A stretch of DNA of 64,000 bases, from assembly GCF_001458415.1 (NCBI RefSeq), contig NZ_CYSD01000019.1:1-64000 (forward strand). The letters run 5' to 3'. Shown here piece after piece: positions 15,599-24,453 of the stretch. The notes under the pieces were generated by a model, which saw only the letters and a list, made by a program, of their open reading frames with translations, made no database searches and had not been told where the DNA came from. Source of the DNA: Tritonibacter multivorans. GTDB taxonomy: Bacteria > Pseudomonadota > Alphaproteobacteria > Rhodobacterales > Rhodobacteraceae. Each line of letters begins with the position of its first letter. Position 1 is the first letter of the stretch. The position numbers and the translations under genes are program-made.

Positions 15599-16401
15599 GC
15601 CGCGCCCTCCGCTCGGCCCATGATCTCTTCTTCCATTTCCCAGATCATCGACAGGATTTCATCGCGGGTTTTGCCAAACTCGGGATTCTTTTTCACCTCG
15701 CGCAGGTCCATATTCACCCCCTGCTCGGCAAAGGGGAGGTTGTATTCGCGGTGAATGCGGCCCGGACGCGGCGCCATGACCAGCAGACGTTCGCCCAAGA
15801 GCAGCGCCTCTTCTACCGAGTGGGTGATCAGGATCACGGTCTTGCCGGTCTCTTTCCACAGCTTCAGCACCAGACCCTGCATTTTCTCGCGGGTCAGCGC
15901 ATCCAGCGCGCCCAAGGGTTCGTCCATCAGGATCACATCCGGGTCGTTGGCCAGACAGCGGGCCAGCGCGACACGCTGCTGCATACCACCGGACAATTCG
16001 TAGACCGCCTTGTCCTTAAAGTCCTGCAAACCAACAATTTCCAGCAGGTGGTCCGAGCTTTGCTGACGTTCCTTTGCAGGGACGCCTTTCATACGGGGGC
16101 CGAACTCGACGTTCTGGCGCACGCTCATCCATTCAAACAGGGCGCCCTTCTGGAACACCATGCCACGTTCTGCGTCGGGGCCGACGACCTGATGGCCGTT
16201 CATCTGGATGGCCCCGCCAGTTGGCGCAAGGAAGCCTGCCACAATGTTCAGCAATGTGGTCTTACCGCAGCCCGAGGGGCCCAGGACGCTCATCAACTCG
16301 CCCTTCTTCAGATGTAGGGACACATCCTTCAGGGCCTGCACATGACCGCCGTCAGGCAAGTCAAAGCGCATAGAAATATTTTCGATCGAAAGGCCGGTCA
16401 T
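15595..16401 (-). CDS. tauB: TauB-like ABC transporter ATPase
   Basis: 268 residues. It has Walker A GPSGCGKTT, the Q-loop in GMVFQKGALFEWMSV, the signature [16 protein letters not shown], Walker B VILMDEPLGALD and the switch His in LITHSVEEA. The architecture matches the nitrate/sulfonate/taurine ATPase subfamily (TauB/SsuB). A C-terminal extension of about 30 residues rich in Glu (MIWEMEEEIMGRAEGAA) is typical of this clade. It powers import through the permease encoded immediately after it and uses the binding protein encoded upstream, 85 bp away. Specificity is inferred from the binding protein only. Confidence 0.85.
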   Translation of the reverse strand: MTGLSIENISMRFDLPDGGHVQALKDVSLHLKKGELMSVLGPSGCGKTTLLNIVAGFLAPTGGAIQMNGHQVVGPDAERGMVFQKGALFEWMSVRQNVEFGPRMKGVPAKERQQSSDHLLEIVGLQDFKDKAVYELSGGMQQRVALARCLANDPDVILMDEPLGALDALTREKMQGLVLKLWKETGKTVILITHSVEEALLLGERLLVMAPRPGRIHREYNLPFAEQGVNMDLREVKKNPEFGKTRDEILSMIWEMEEEIMGRAEGAA

Positions 16402-16486
16402 GAGCCCCCCTCGTTCGTGTGAGTTCGTTTTGTGAAGAAGCGGGAGGCCCGGACAGACCGGCGCCTCCCCTTTTGGTCAGCCTGCG

Positions 16487-17482
16487 TTATTCGCTTGCAG
16501 ACTGCAGGAAAGAGGCGTCCACCGCCCCCTCATAGGAGTCGAGCGTCGACGGGATGGAGCCCGCACCTTTGAACACGTCAGCCACGCCGCCCATAAAGGC
16601 CTGTGCGCCACCACCGAGCCATTTTGCGCTCAGCTGCTCTTCGACCGACGGGAAGGTGAAAGTGGCCAGCGATGCAGCGGCGTCCGCTTCGGACATGCCT
16701 GCGTCCTTGGCGATCACCGGCAGCATCTCTGCGGTTTTGTCGCCCGCGTTCCACATGGCGTTCATGTCTGCGGTGACCTTCAAGAAGTCGCTCAGCAGTT
16801 CGCCTTCGGCGGCTGCGAAGTCTTCGGTGGTGGAGGTCACGTCAAACACCAGAATGCCCAGCTCTTCTTTTTCGGCGCCGGTCAGCAGCACATTGCCGTG
16901 CTCTTTCATGCGACGCAGACCACCGCCATAGCCACAGGCCATGTCGACATTGCCCTGGCTCAGCGCAACCGCGCCATCCGGCGGCGCCATGTCGACAACC
17001 TCAAGGGAGCCCACGTCGACACCAAAGTGGTTCATCTGCGACAGGAAACCATAATGCGCGGCGGTGCCGATCGGCACGGCGACTTTCTTGCCTGCCAGAT
17101 CAGCAGCAGTGGTTTTGTCGATTTCCAGCGCGGTGGCCACGACACAGTTGTCGTTCTCCGAATAGCTCACCGCGACATCGACGATCTGCAGGTTCTGACC
17201 CGCAGAGGCCGCAACCACGAAGGGCGGCACACCCTGGCTGACCGCGATCTGTACATCGCCCGAGGCCATCGCCGCAGACATTGCGGTCCCGGTGTCGAAG
17301 GACACCCAGTTGACCTTCACGCCCAGCGCTTCGTCATAGATGCCGTTGGCTTTGCCGTACTGGAACGGCATCGGCCATTCGAGGAAATAGGCGACGGTAA
17401 TTTCATCAAGCGCTTGCGCCGAGGTTGCGCCCAGAAGGGCAGCGGCAGCAGTGGCGAGCGCCAGCTTGGTCTTCAATGACAT
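16487..17482 (-). CDS. tauA: TauA-like periplasmic substrate-binding protein
   Basis: 331 residues with a Sec signal peptide cut after SAQA (about residue 24). The mature protein starts LDEITVAYFLEWPMPFQYGK and then follows E. coli TauA closely in wording: SFDTGTAMSAAMASGDVQIAVS, DLAGKKVAVPIGTAAHYGFL and DMAPPDGAVALSQGNVDMAC. These loops form the sulfonate/taurine cleft in the NMT1/SsuA-like family. It is the first gene of the operon, with AGGAGG ahead of its ATG. None of the taurine breakdown genes (tpa, xsc, pta, tauR) is nearby, so taurine is the best guess but other sulfonates or amines remain possible. Confidence 0.8.
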   Translation of the reverse strand: MSLKTKLALATAAAALLGATSAQALDEITVAYFLEWPMPFQYGKANGIYDEALGVKVNWVSFDTGTAMSAAMASGDVQIAVSQGVPPFVVAASAGQNLQIVDVAVSYSENDNCVVATALEIDKTTAADLAGKKVAVPIGTAAHYGFLSQMNHFGVDVGSLEVVDMAPPDGAVALSQGNVDMACGYGGGLRRMKEHGNVLLTGAEKEELGILVFDVTSTTEDFAAAEGELLSDFLKVTADMNAMWNAGDKTAEMLPVIAKDAGMSEADAAASLATFTFPSVEEQLSAKWLGGGAQAFMGGVADVFKGAGSIPSTLDSYEGAVDASFLQSASE

Positions 17483-17779
17483 GGATCTTCCTCCTTGTTG
17501 AACTTTTGCGCGGGAGTGGATGTCCCGTTCTTGTTCGTAGAGGCCCTGTTTTTTGAATTTCTGTACTCAGGCCTGAAGGTAGCGTGGCCCCCGAAGGGGC
17601 GCTCTGGCAATGGGGGAGTAAAACTGGACCGACCCAAAAAGCAATCTGGGCTTATCAAAAACCAGACAAACCTCTGCCGGACCCATTCAGATGGTGAAAA
17701 TTACATCATCTGTTTCAGAGACTTGCCGCAGCCGAGGTGAACAATGCAGCTCTGGCCTATGTCGCCGATTCCGCTGCCG

Positions 17780-19285
17780 CTAGGCGCTGTGCAAATGGGC
17801 CCAACGTTCAATCAATTGCAGCTGCAGACGCTTGGCCCTTGCGTTCCAGCTCTTGGCGCCGCGGGGGCGTTCGCGCTGGCTGCGCGCGATTCCCGCGCGT
17901 TTGTCCAAATCCGCAGAGAAAATCGCAAACACCAGTTCGCGCCCATCCGCCGTGGTGACAAAGCCCCCAAGGCCAGAGACAAAGTTCAGCGTGCCGGTCT
18001 TTGCCATCACCTTTACCGGGTGATCATAAAGCGGGCGGCCTTTGCTGTCTTTGAGGTGGACCTGCTTCAGCAAAGGCTTCAGCTGCCCCATGCCATGCGC
18101 TGCCGACAGCGCCCGCACCAGATCGGTTGCAGACAGGCGGGAATCTTCGCCCAAGCCCGAATGGTCGACCAAAAGGCTGCTGGTCATGCCGTATTTAACC
18201 CGCGCCCATTCGCTCATCTGTCGGGCGGAAGACGCCAGATTGGTCATATCCCCACCGATCCGCGCGGTTGCGGCCAGGCCGATCATCTCGGCCATCAGGT
18301 TATTGGAATATTTCAACATATCCTTCAGCAGCTTCGTCAGCGGTTCGCTGGAATGCTGCGCAATAGGCGTGCCTTCTGGGGCCTGATCCAGAAACTCTGG
18401 CACCCCCAGCCGCAATCCTTTGTCGCGCGCGATGGTGCGGAACACATCCGCCGCATACAGACCGGGACGGCGCACCGGCAACCAGCGCGCGCCCTCTTTG
18501 CCCAGCGCCGCACGCGCCACCGACCAGCTGTCCACGCCGCGTTCGTGCAGATAGGCAAAGACCGGGGCGGACCGGTCGACGATTTTCATCCGCGCCATGG
18601 TCACATCCGGGCGACGGTGCGCGGTCCGTGCCTGCAGGGTGGTGTTCCACCCTTGGCCTGCCCGTTTCCATTCAAAATGCACCCGGTTGAAATTCAGCGC
18701 CAGCCCCGAGATCGCCGGGCTGTAGCCCAGATAATCCGGCTGACCGGGATCGATGGTTGGCACGTAAGGCAGCGCCCGGTCCCAGACGAGGAACCGCCCG
18801 CGCACTTCGACCACCCCTGCGGCCTTCAGGTCGTCGGCCAATGCAGCCAGATGGTCACTGTCCATGGTCGGATCACCGCCACCCGCCAGGATCAGATCGC
18901 CTTGCAAAACACCTGCGGTCACAGGCCCCGTGGTCAACAGACGCGTGCGGAAGCGGTGGCTGGGGCCCAGCACATCCAGCGCATACAGCGCGGTCAGCGC
19001 TTTGGTCACGCTGGCAGGCGGCAGACCAATGTCACCGTCGCGCTGTTCCAAAACACTGCCGGTCGCCGCATCCGCCACAGCAAAATGGGTCTCACCGCTG
19101 ACATTAGCCGCGCGCAGGATCGCCTCCAGCCCACGCTCACCGGGCGTGGTGCCGGTGACGGGGCGCATTTTGGGACGCGGTGCGCTGTCTGGCCCGGTGA
19201 AAGGCAACAGCCCCTCGGTCTGTGCCTGCGCGGCAGTGCCAAGAGCTCCGAGAGCGGCGGAAAGGAAGAGACGGCGTGAAATCAT
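17780..19285 (-). CDS. dacB: D-alanyl-D-alanine carboxypeptidase/endopeptidase (PBP4/DacB family)
   Basis: 501 residues. This is a peptidase S13 penicillin-binding protein of the periplasm that trims or cleaves peptide crosslinks in murein. The active-site set is intact: SxxK in PPASVTKALTAL (about residue 90), SxN in LKYSNNLMAEM, and KTG in VMAKTGTLNFVSG. The N-terminus has MISRRLFLSAALGALGTAAQAQ, a twin-arginine-like or Sec signal. The large insertion typical of PBP4 lies between the first two motifs (GDLILAGGGDPTMD). No convincing ribosome site precedes the ATG. nadD lies 99 bp upstream on the same strand, so the two may form a loose operon. Confidence 0.92.
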   Translation of the reverse strand: MISRRLFLSAALGALGTAAQAQTEGLLPFTGPDSAPRPKMRPVTGTTPGERGLEAILRAANVSGETHFAVADAATGSVLEQRDGDIGLPPASVTKALTALYALDVLGPSHRFRTRLLTTGPVTAGVLQGDLILAGGGDPTMDSDHLAALADDLKAAGVVEVRGRFLVWDRALPYVPTIDPGQPDYLGYSPAISGLALNFNRVHFEWKRAGQGWNTTLQARTAHRRPDVTMARMKIVDRSAPVFAYLHERGVDSWSVARAALGKEGARWLPVRRPGLYAADVFRTIARDKGLRLGVPEFLDQAPEGTPIAQHSSEPLTKLLKDMLKYSNNLMAEMIGLAATARIGGDMTNLASSARQMSEWARVKYGMTSSLLVDHSGLGEDSRLSATDLVRALSAAHGMGQLKPLLKQVHLKDSKGRPLYDHPVKVMAKTGTLNFVSGLGGFVTTADGRELVFAIFSADLDKRAGIARSQRERPRGAKSWNARAKRLQLQLIERWAHLHSA

Positions 19286-19384
19286 GTCAGTCAGGTTGAA
19301 ACAAAAACCCTGCGATTGCGCAAACGGATTTCCACAGCGAATGCGGCCCTGTCCACAGTTTTCTGCAAATAGTTGCCGAAGCGA

Positions 19385-20011
19385 TCACGCCTCGGGCTTT
19401 GTGGTCCAATCACCGGCCGCGCGGATCTCGCTGCTGCTCGCCTTGTTCATCGGCACATTGATAAAACACCAGGCTGGGGCCTTGGCCTGTGCCAGCGCCT
19501 GACTTTGCCCGCCTGACAGCCTGTAGGGTGCGTAAATCCGTGCCGCAGGCGACAACCGCGCCGAAATCCGTTCTCCCGGACGGGCCAAAATCCCTACGGG
19601 CACCGTCTCAAGGATCTGCTGCCAGTCTTTCCAGCGGTGGAAATGCGCAAGATTATCCGCCCCCATGAGCCAGACAAAGCGCACATTGGGGTACAGTTTG
19701 CGCAGATGCCGCAGCGTCTGCGCCGTATAGCGCGTGCCCAGCCGCCCTTCGATATCCGAGATCTGCACGCGGGGGTGCTGCATGATCTCGCCCGCCGCAG
19801 ACATCCGCCGCGCAAGGCTTGCGGGCGCATGTTCCTTCAGCGGGTTGCCCGGGCTGACAAGCCACCACATCTGATCCAGACCAAACCGTTTCATCGCCGC
19901 ACGGCTGATCTGCACGTGGCCATCATGCGGCGGGTCAAAAGACCCCCCCAAAAGGCCCACAGTCATCCCCGGCGCAACAAAGGGGCGGTCGAAAGAAGGG
20001 ATTCTGGTCAT
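19385..20011 (-). CDS. nadD: nicotinate-nucleotide adenylyltransferase
   Basis: 208 residues. NadD joins nicotinate mononucleotide and ATP to give deamido-NAD, the step before NadE (also in this window, at 33-34.7 kb). It shows the nucleotidylyltransferase signature [18 protein letters not shown], the catalytic HxGH variant (HDGH), [12 protein letters not shown] and the C-terminal SSSEIR motif (ISSTxIR-like). The start [11 protein letters not shown] at 20011 is chosen over an upstream ATG at 20029; the spacing to GGGAG is short for either. In many bacteria nadD lies next to rsfS and rlmH; here it is next to dacB instead. Confidence 0.93.
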   Translation of the reverse strand: MTRIPSFDRPFVAPGMTVGLLGGSFDPPHDGHVQISRAAMKRFGLDQMWWLVSPGNPLKEHAPASLARRMSAAGEIMQHPRVQISDIEGRLGTRYTAQTLRHLRKLYPNVRFVWLMGADNLAHFHRWKDWQQILETVPVGILARPGERISARLSPAARIYAPYRLSGGQSQALAQAKAPAWCFINVPMNKASSSEIRAAGDWTTKPEA

Positions 20012-20078
20012 CGGCTCCCTGATGCACATAGCAGGGCGGGGAAATCAATGGCTTGCGTGCGCCGTCCCGTCACTTCCT

Positions 20079-20132
20079 TGCGATGGTTGACATTCATCAA
20101 CTATCATCGCAAAAACCCATCGCAAATAGTTG
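20079..20132. promoter_or_regulatory. nested inverted repeats upstream of the MarR-GNAT gene, probable operator
   Basis: CAACTAT (20098-20104) and ATAGTTG (20126-20132) are perfect arms; TTGCGATG near 20079 mirrors CATCGCAA near 20105, and CATCGCAA recurs near 20118. TTGACA at 20087-20092 could be a -35. The block sits 27-80 bp in front of the MarR-type gene, the normal place for an autoregulatory operator. Confidence 0.55.
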
Positions 20133-20158
20133 ACCAACGCCAACCAAAGGCCGCCCAC

Positions 20159-21037
20159 ATGAGCTTTGACGCCATTTCCCGCATTCGCCGCTTCAACCGC
20201 GCTGTTACCCGTGAAACAGGCGTATTGGACCACAGCTTTCTGGGGCGCGGCCGCCCGCTTGGCCCGGCGCGGGTGCTAAACGCCATTGGCGCGGGCCACA
20301 GCGATCTGGAGGCCCTGCGCCGCTACCTTGGGTTGGACAAAACAGTGCTCAGCCGCTATCTCGCGGGGCTGCAAAAAGACGGGCTGCTGGATCTGGTCCC
20401 CGCCCCCACCGACGGCCGCCGCCGCCGGGCCCAGCTGACACCGGCAGGGGTCACGGAATTTACCGCCTATGAGGCGCTGTCGAACACACAGGCGCAGGTG
20501 CTGCTGGACCGCCACCCCCGCCCCGAGGCGCTTTTGGCGGCGATGGATCTGATTGCCTCGGCGCTGGGGCGTGATGAGGTCGAGATTGCGGTCGCCGATC
20601 CCACGGATCCCCGATCCGTCAGCTGTCTGGAGGCCTACTATAATGAGCTCGCGGCGCGGTTTGATCAGGGGTTTGATGTGTCGCTCTCGGCAGATCCCGA
20701 AGCGGATGATATGCGCCCCCCACGCGGCACCTTCCTGCTGGCGCTGTCTGACGGGTTGCCGCTGGGCTGTGTCGGCCTCAAGGGCACGGACAAGGGATAC
20801 GGAGAGATCAAGCGCCTGTGGATTTCCCCCGCCGCGCGCGGCATGGGGCTGGCGCGGCGTCTGATGGGTTCGGTTGAGGACGCGGCGCGGGATCTGGGGA
20901 TCGGCTTGTTGCGACTGGATACAAATTCCGCCCTGCCCGAAGCGGTAGCGCTGTATCAGGCCACTGGCTGGACCGAGATCGAGCGGTTTAATGAGGATCC
21001 CTATCCGGATTATTTCTTTGAGAAAGCCGTGACATGA
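20159..21037 (+). CDS. MarR-type HTH domain fused to a GNAT acetyltransferase
   Basis: 292 residues in two domains. Residues about 1-140 are a winged helix of the MarR type (LGPARVLNAIGAGHSDLEAL, then YLGLDKTVLSRYLAGLQKDG, then the wing PAPTDGRRRRAQLTPAG). Residues about 150-292 are a GNAT fold with the acetyl-CoA pyrophosphate loop in the form KRLWISPAARGMGLARRLMG, preceded by FLLALSDGLPLGCVGLKG and ended by LPEAVALYQATGWTEIERF. Such fusions are thought to couple a small-molecule acetylation to gene control. The start at 20159 begins the HTH; the open frame to 19637 is not real. It is divergent from nadD with palindromes between. Confidence 0.85.
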   Translation: MSFDAISRIRRFNRAVTRETGVLDHSFLGRGRPLGPARVLNAIGAGHSDLEALRRYLGLDKTVLSRYLAGLQKDGLLDLVPAPTDGRRRRAQLTPAGVTEFTAYEALSNTQAQVLLDRHPRPEALLAAMDLIASALGRDEVEIAVADPTDPRSVSCLEAYYNELAARFDQGFDVSLSADPEADDMRPPRGTFLLALSDGLPLGCVGLKGTDKGYGEIKRLWISPAARGMGLARRLMGSVEDAARDLGIGLLRLDTNSALPEAVALYQATGWTEIERFNEDPYPDYFFEKAVT

Positions 21038-21122
21038 CACCGTCGTTCGAAACAAAACACCCCAAAACACAGCCTTCCAGCACCGAAGGCATTTCACACC
21101 CCAAAGCTGTACGAAGCCGCCA

Positions 21123-21707
21123 TCACGGTTCTTTTTTAGAAGGCGCGATAGACACATTCACCTGCGGCGCGGAATTAAACCCTGAGGTCTTCAATTCTTC
21201 TTTTATCATTGAAGCGGCCTCCATACGAGCAAACTTTAGCTGAGTTGCCAATTCCCTGTTTCCCATAAACCCATTCATGCGTGCCTGGCACAGGCCAAAA
21301 ATGGTATCACGATAGAACTGCAACCCTTGTGACCGTTTGGTCGCAAGCGCGGCTGAAGTGACCAAGGATTTTTCAAAAGCGACCTCTTGCGACACTTGTC
21401 CACTGGTATTGGAGGCGTTGCCGCCAAAGCTTGCCGCCACGGCTTCAAGTGAATCTGGGGATGGTTCGGCGCAGAAAACAGTGTCGGACACAAAAGCATC
21501 GGGGTCCTGTGCCTTAATTTTTGCAATTTCATCGGTTCCAAGATGTTTAATCAGAACCAAACGACGCTCAGCTGTGGTGGAAAGTGTTTCGACAAACTTA
21601 CCTTCGCTGGACGTTCTATTTACAATTACTGGATTTGCTTTTCTCTCGGTGAACACCGCACACCCGGAAAAGAACACCGTCACACACAGAAATAGAGAAA
21701 CCTTCAT
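21123..21707 (-). CDS. predicted lipoprotein of unknown function, AT-rich
   Basis: 194 residues with a lipoprotein signal: MKVSLFLCVTVFFSGCAVF, lipobox FSGC, mature Cys at about residue 16. The rest is mostly helical with SEGKFVETLSTTAERRLVLI, a central DTVFCAEPSPDSLEAVAASF, and a helical tail YRDTIFGLCQARMNGF. I recognise no family. Base composition is clearly more A/T-rich than the surrounding genes, and runs of A/T continue upstream to about 21,900, which suggests acquisition. ATG codons at 21719 and 21779 are alternatives; 21707 is chosen because the signal peptide begins there. Confidence 0.65.
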   Translation of the reverse strand: MKVSLFLCVTVFFSGCAVFTERKANPVIVNRTSSEGKFVETLSTTAERRLVLIKHLGTDEIAKIKAQDPDAFVSDTVFCAEPSPDSLEAVAASFGGNASNTSGQVSQEVAFEKSLVTSAALATKRSQGLQFYRDTIFGLCQARMNGFMGNRELATQLKFARMEAASMIKEELKTSGFNSAPQVNVSIAPSKKEP

Positions 21708-22021
21708 TTCATCACCCATTAACAAAAAACACACATCCAAGAATTCAAACACAAACAAACCAAACTGCAAAAAGATCATGCGTCGTAATCAAAAAGTTTA
21801 AAATAGACAAAAAACTGACCAAATGGTATGATAATAGTGGCAACCAACGGATAGCACATATCCTGGCCGATTGCGGTCCGCGATATCTTTCATGAAGCAC
21901 ACCAACGCCTACCCAAACGGCTGAAGTCTGTTCGGTGTCATCAACAACCCCAATTGCCCCCCGCCCGCGCTTGGGTTATCACCTCCGCCAACCAGTTTCC
22001 CCTAGTGACGGAGCGCTCACA
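21708..22021. other. 314-bp divergent intergenic region
   Basis: The left half is AT-rich (start region of the lipoprotein gene), the right half GC-rich with the ettA ribosome site (GACGGAGCGCTCACA). It should hold promoters for both divergent genes. No repeats or RNA structure were recognised. Confidence 0.5.
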
Positions 22022-23689
22022 ATGGCTTCCTATCAATATGTCTACCACATGGAAGGGGTCTCCAAGACCTATCCTGGTGGCAAGAAATGCTTTGAAAACA
22101 TTCACCTGTCCTTCCTGCCCGGCGTGAAAATCGGTGTGGTCGGCGTCAACGGCGCCGGTAAGTCCACGCTGATGAAGATCATGGCCGGCATGGACAAGGA
22201 CTTCACCGGTGAGGCCTGGGCCGCCAAAGGCGCCAAGGTCGGCTACCTGCCGCAGGAGCCGCAACTGGATGAGAGCCTCACCGTGCGTGAAAACGTCATG
22301 CTGGGCGTGGCCGACAAAAAGGCGCAGGTGGACCGTTTCAACCAGATCGCGGTTGAGATGGCCGAGAACTACACCGACGAGCTGATGGAAGAGATGACGA
22401 CCCTGCAGGACGCCATCGACGCCGACAACCTGTGGGATCTGGACAGCCAGATCGACGTCTCGATGGAAGCGCTGCGCTGCCCGCCGGATGACGCGCAGAT
22501 CAAGGATCTGTCGGGTGGTGAAAAACGCCGCGTGGCCCTGTGCAAGCTGCTCCTTGAAGCGCCTGACATGCTGCTGCTCGACGAACCGACCAACCACCTG
22601 GACGCCGAAACCATCGCCTGGCTGCAGCAGCACCTGATCGACTACAAGGGCACCATCCTCTGTGTGACCCACGACCGGTATTTCCTCGATGACATCACCG
22701 GCTGGATCCTCGAACTGGACCGGGGCCGTGGCATTCCCTACGAAGGCAACTACTCCAGCTGGCTGGAACAGAAAGCCAAACGTCTGGAGCAGGAAGCCCG
22801 CGAAGACAAAGCCAAGCAAAAAACGCTGGAGCGCGAACTGGAATGGATGCGTCAGGGCCAGAAAGCCCGTCAGGCGAAATCCAAAGCCCGTATTGCCGCC
22901 TATAACGATCTGGCCTCTCAGTCCGAGCGTGAAAAGGTCGGCCGCGCGCAGATCGTCATCCCCAATGGCCCGCGTCTGGGGGGCAAGGTAATCGAGGTCG
23001 AGAACCTCTCCAAACACTATGGCGACAAGCAGCTGGTTGAAGGTCTGAACTTCTCCCTGCCGCCGGGGGGTATTGTCGGTGTGATCGGCCCCAACGGCGC
23101 CGGTAAATCGACCCTGTTCAAAATGCTGACCGGTCAGGAACAGCCGGATGAGGGCTCTGTCACCTATGGTGACACCGTGAAACTGTCCTATGTGGACCAG
23201 TCCCGCGATGACCTGAACGATGGCGACACCGTCTGGGAAGCGATCTCTGGCGGCGCGGAAATCATCGAACTCGGCGATGCGCAGGTGAATTCTCGCGCCT
23301 ATTGTTCTTCGTTCAACTTCAAAGGCGGCGACCAGCAGAAGAAGCTGAACCTGCTGTCCGGTGGTGAGCGCAACCGCGTCCACATGGCGCGTCTACTGAA
23401 AGAAGGCGGCAACGTCCTGCTGCTCGACGAACCGACCAACGATCTGGACGTCGAAACCCTGCGGGCACTCGAGGACGCGCTGGTGGATTTCGCGGGCTGC
23501 GCCGTGGTCATTTCGCACGACCGTTTCTTCCTTGACCGGATCTGTACCCATATTCTGGCCTTTGAGGGCGACGCGCATGTGGAATGGTTCGAGGGCAACT
23601 TTGAGGACTATGAAGAGGATAAAAAGCGCCGACTCGGTCCTGATGCCTTGGAGCCCAAGCGTCTCAAGCACAAGAAATTTGCGCGCTAA
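22022..23689 (+). CDS. ettA: energy-dependent translational throttle protein EttA (ABC-F ATPase)
   Basis: 555 residues, the expected length. It has two ABC ATPase halves: Walker A GVNGAGKSTLMK and GPNGAGKSTLFK, signatures LSGGEKRRVALCKLLLEAP and LSGGERNRVHMARLLKEGG, and Walker B LLLDEPTNHLD and LLLDEPTNDLD. Between the halves lies the helical linker with KQKTLERELEWMRQGQKARQ (P-site tRNA interaction motif region). EttA binds the ribosomal E site and gates entry into elongation according to the ATP/ADP ratio. The start at 22022 (MASYQYVYHMEGVSK) is well placed behind GGAG. A strong hairpin terminator follows. Confidence 0.96.
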   Translation: MASYQYVYHMEGVSKTYPGGKKCFENIHLSFLPGVKIGVVGVNGAGKSTLMKIMAGMDKDFTGEAWAAKGAKVGYLPQEPQLDESLTVRENVMLGVADKKAQVDRFNQIAVEMAENYTDELMEEMTTLQDAIDADNLWDLDSQIDVSMEALRCPPDDAQIKDLSGGEKRRVALCKLLLEAPDMLLLDEPTNHLDAETIAWLQQHLIDYKGTILCVTHDRYFLDDITGWILELDRGRGIPYEGNYSSWLEQKAKRLEQEAREDKAKQKTLERELEWMRQGQKARQAKSKARIAAYNDLASQSEREKVGRAQIVIPNGPRLGGKVIEVENLSKHYGDKQLVEGLNFSLPPGGIVGVIGPNGAGKSTLFKMLTGQEQPDEGSVTYGDTVKLSYVDQSRDDLNDGDTVWEAISGGAEIIELGDAQVNSRAYCSSFNFKGGDQQKKLNLLSGGERNRVHMARLLKEGGNVLLLDEPTNDLDVETLRALEDALVDFAGCAVVISHDRFFLDRICTHILAFEGDAHVEWFEGNFEDYEEDKKRRLGPDALEPKRLKHKKFAR

Positions 23690-23716
23690 CAGTGCCTAAT
23701 AAATAAACAATCACTC

Positions 23717-23746
23717 AAACGGGGCGGCCTTAGGGCTGCCCTGTTT
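23717..23746 (+). terminator. hairpin terminator after ettA
   Basis: Arms 23717-23729 and 23734-23746 pair over 13 positions (11 Watson-Crick and two G-T) around a TTAG loop. It lies 28 bases past the stop. The T-tract is short (TTTCCGTT). Confidence 0.75.
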
Positions 23747-24084
23747 CCGTTAACGAAACAATTTAACGAATATTTTATGACTTGGCGCGTTTCCGCCAAC
23801 CCTCTCATTTTTGGTGGTTTTATTCATATTTCAGCAACGGTTGCTTAACCATTACGTTAACTTTTCCAACTTCTTAGGAGAAGTGAGTGTAGTGTTAATG
23901 CTAGGATGGCTGCGTAAGGACCTGTTCAGCATGGGACCTCGCCAGCGCAACGTCTTGTAGGAAGAGCCGTCAGATCCGCAATATGAAGCCCTTTTTCGCC
24001 CTGAAATTGGCGAGAGGGAGGGCTGATAGGACAGCGGGCTGAAAGCGTATCGGGATCAAATGTCGACGGAGGAGGAGACGCGTT
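23747..24084. other. AT-rich intergenic region, 338 bp
   Basis: No established gene was recognised. The region is AT-rich with several TTAAC repeats (TTAACGAAACAATTTAACGAA, then ACGTTAAC). It contains a 20-codon open frame at 23898-23960 (MLGWLRKDLFSMGPRQRNVL) without a well-spaced ribosome site. It precedes a small membrane-protein gene that has its own strong ribosome site. Confidence 0.45.
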
Positions 24085-24348
24085 ATGGCATTCGTAGGTT
24101 TGACATTCGGCACGATTTTCGGCCTCGCAACCGCCGTTCTGGCCTACACGCTTTTGGGCGTTCCGCTGTTTTTCTGTTTCCTCATTTATGCCTTCTCCGG
24201 CGCGGCATTCACGATGCTGACCATTCTGGGGCTCTATGCGCGGGGGGGGCATTGGGACGCCCCGACCGACATCGACGCAGAGTTTGATCGCCAAATGTCC
24301 CGCGAAGGTCGCGCGCGAAAAAGCGATTTCCACATCGACGTTGCCTAA
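24085..24348 (+). CDS. small two-TM membrane protein, unknown function
   Basis: 87 residues. Two hydrophobic segments cover about 2-22 (AFVGLTFGTIFGLATAVLAY) and 26-52, followed by a charged cytoplasmic-like tail (DAPTDIDAEFDRQMSREGRA). GGAGGAGGAG lies 7-16 bases ahead of the ATG, a very strong ribosome site. I do not recognise a named family; small proteins of this shape recur in Rhodobacterales. It stands alone between the AT-rich region and the convergent esterase gene. Confidence 0.7.
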   Translation: MAFVGLTFGTIFGLATAVLAYTLLGVPLFFCFLIYAFSGAAFTMLTILGLYARGGHWDAPTDIDAEFDRQMSREGRARKSDFHIDVA

Positions 24349-24431
24349 ATACGGGGCCCTGTTACGGGACCCTGATACGGGGCATTGGTGCGCCACCGAG
24401 CCGATGAAATGCGGACTGCCGATGCAATCAC

Positions 24432-24453
24432 CCTAGTCCACGCCTAGTCCACG
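24432..24453. repeat. 11-bp tandem duplication at the end of the esterase gene
   Basis: CCTAGTCCACG occurs twice in direct succession (24432-24442 and 24443-24453). The second copy contains the stop codon of the esterase gene. It is probably a slippage event with no effect on the protein. Confidence 0.8.

Noticed and set aside
21941-23383. 480-codon minus-strand frame antisense to ettA
   Set aside because: ettA has both complete ABC halves on the plus strand; the antisense frame has no domain.
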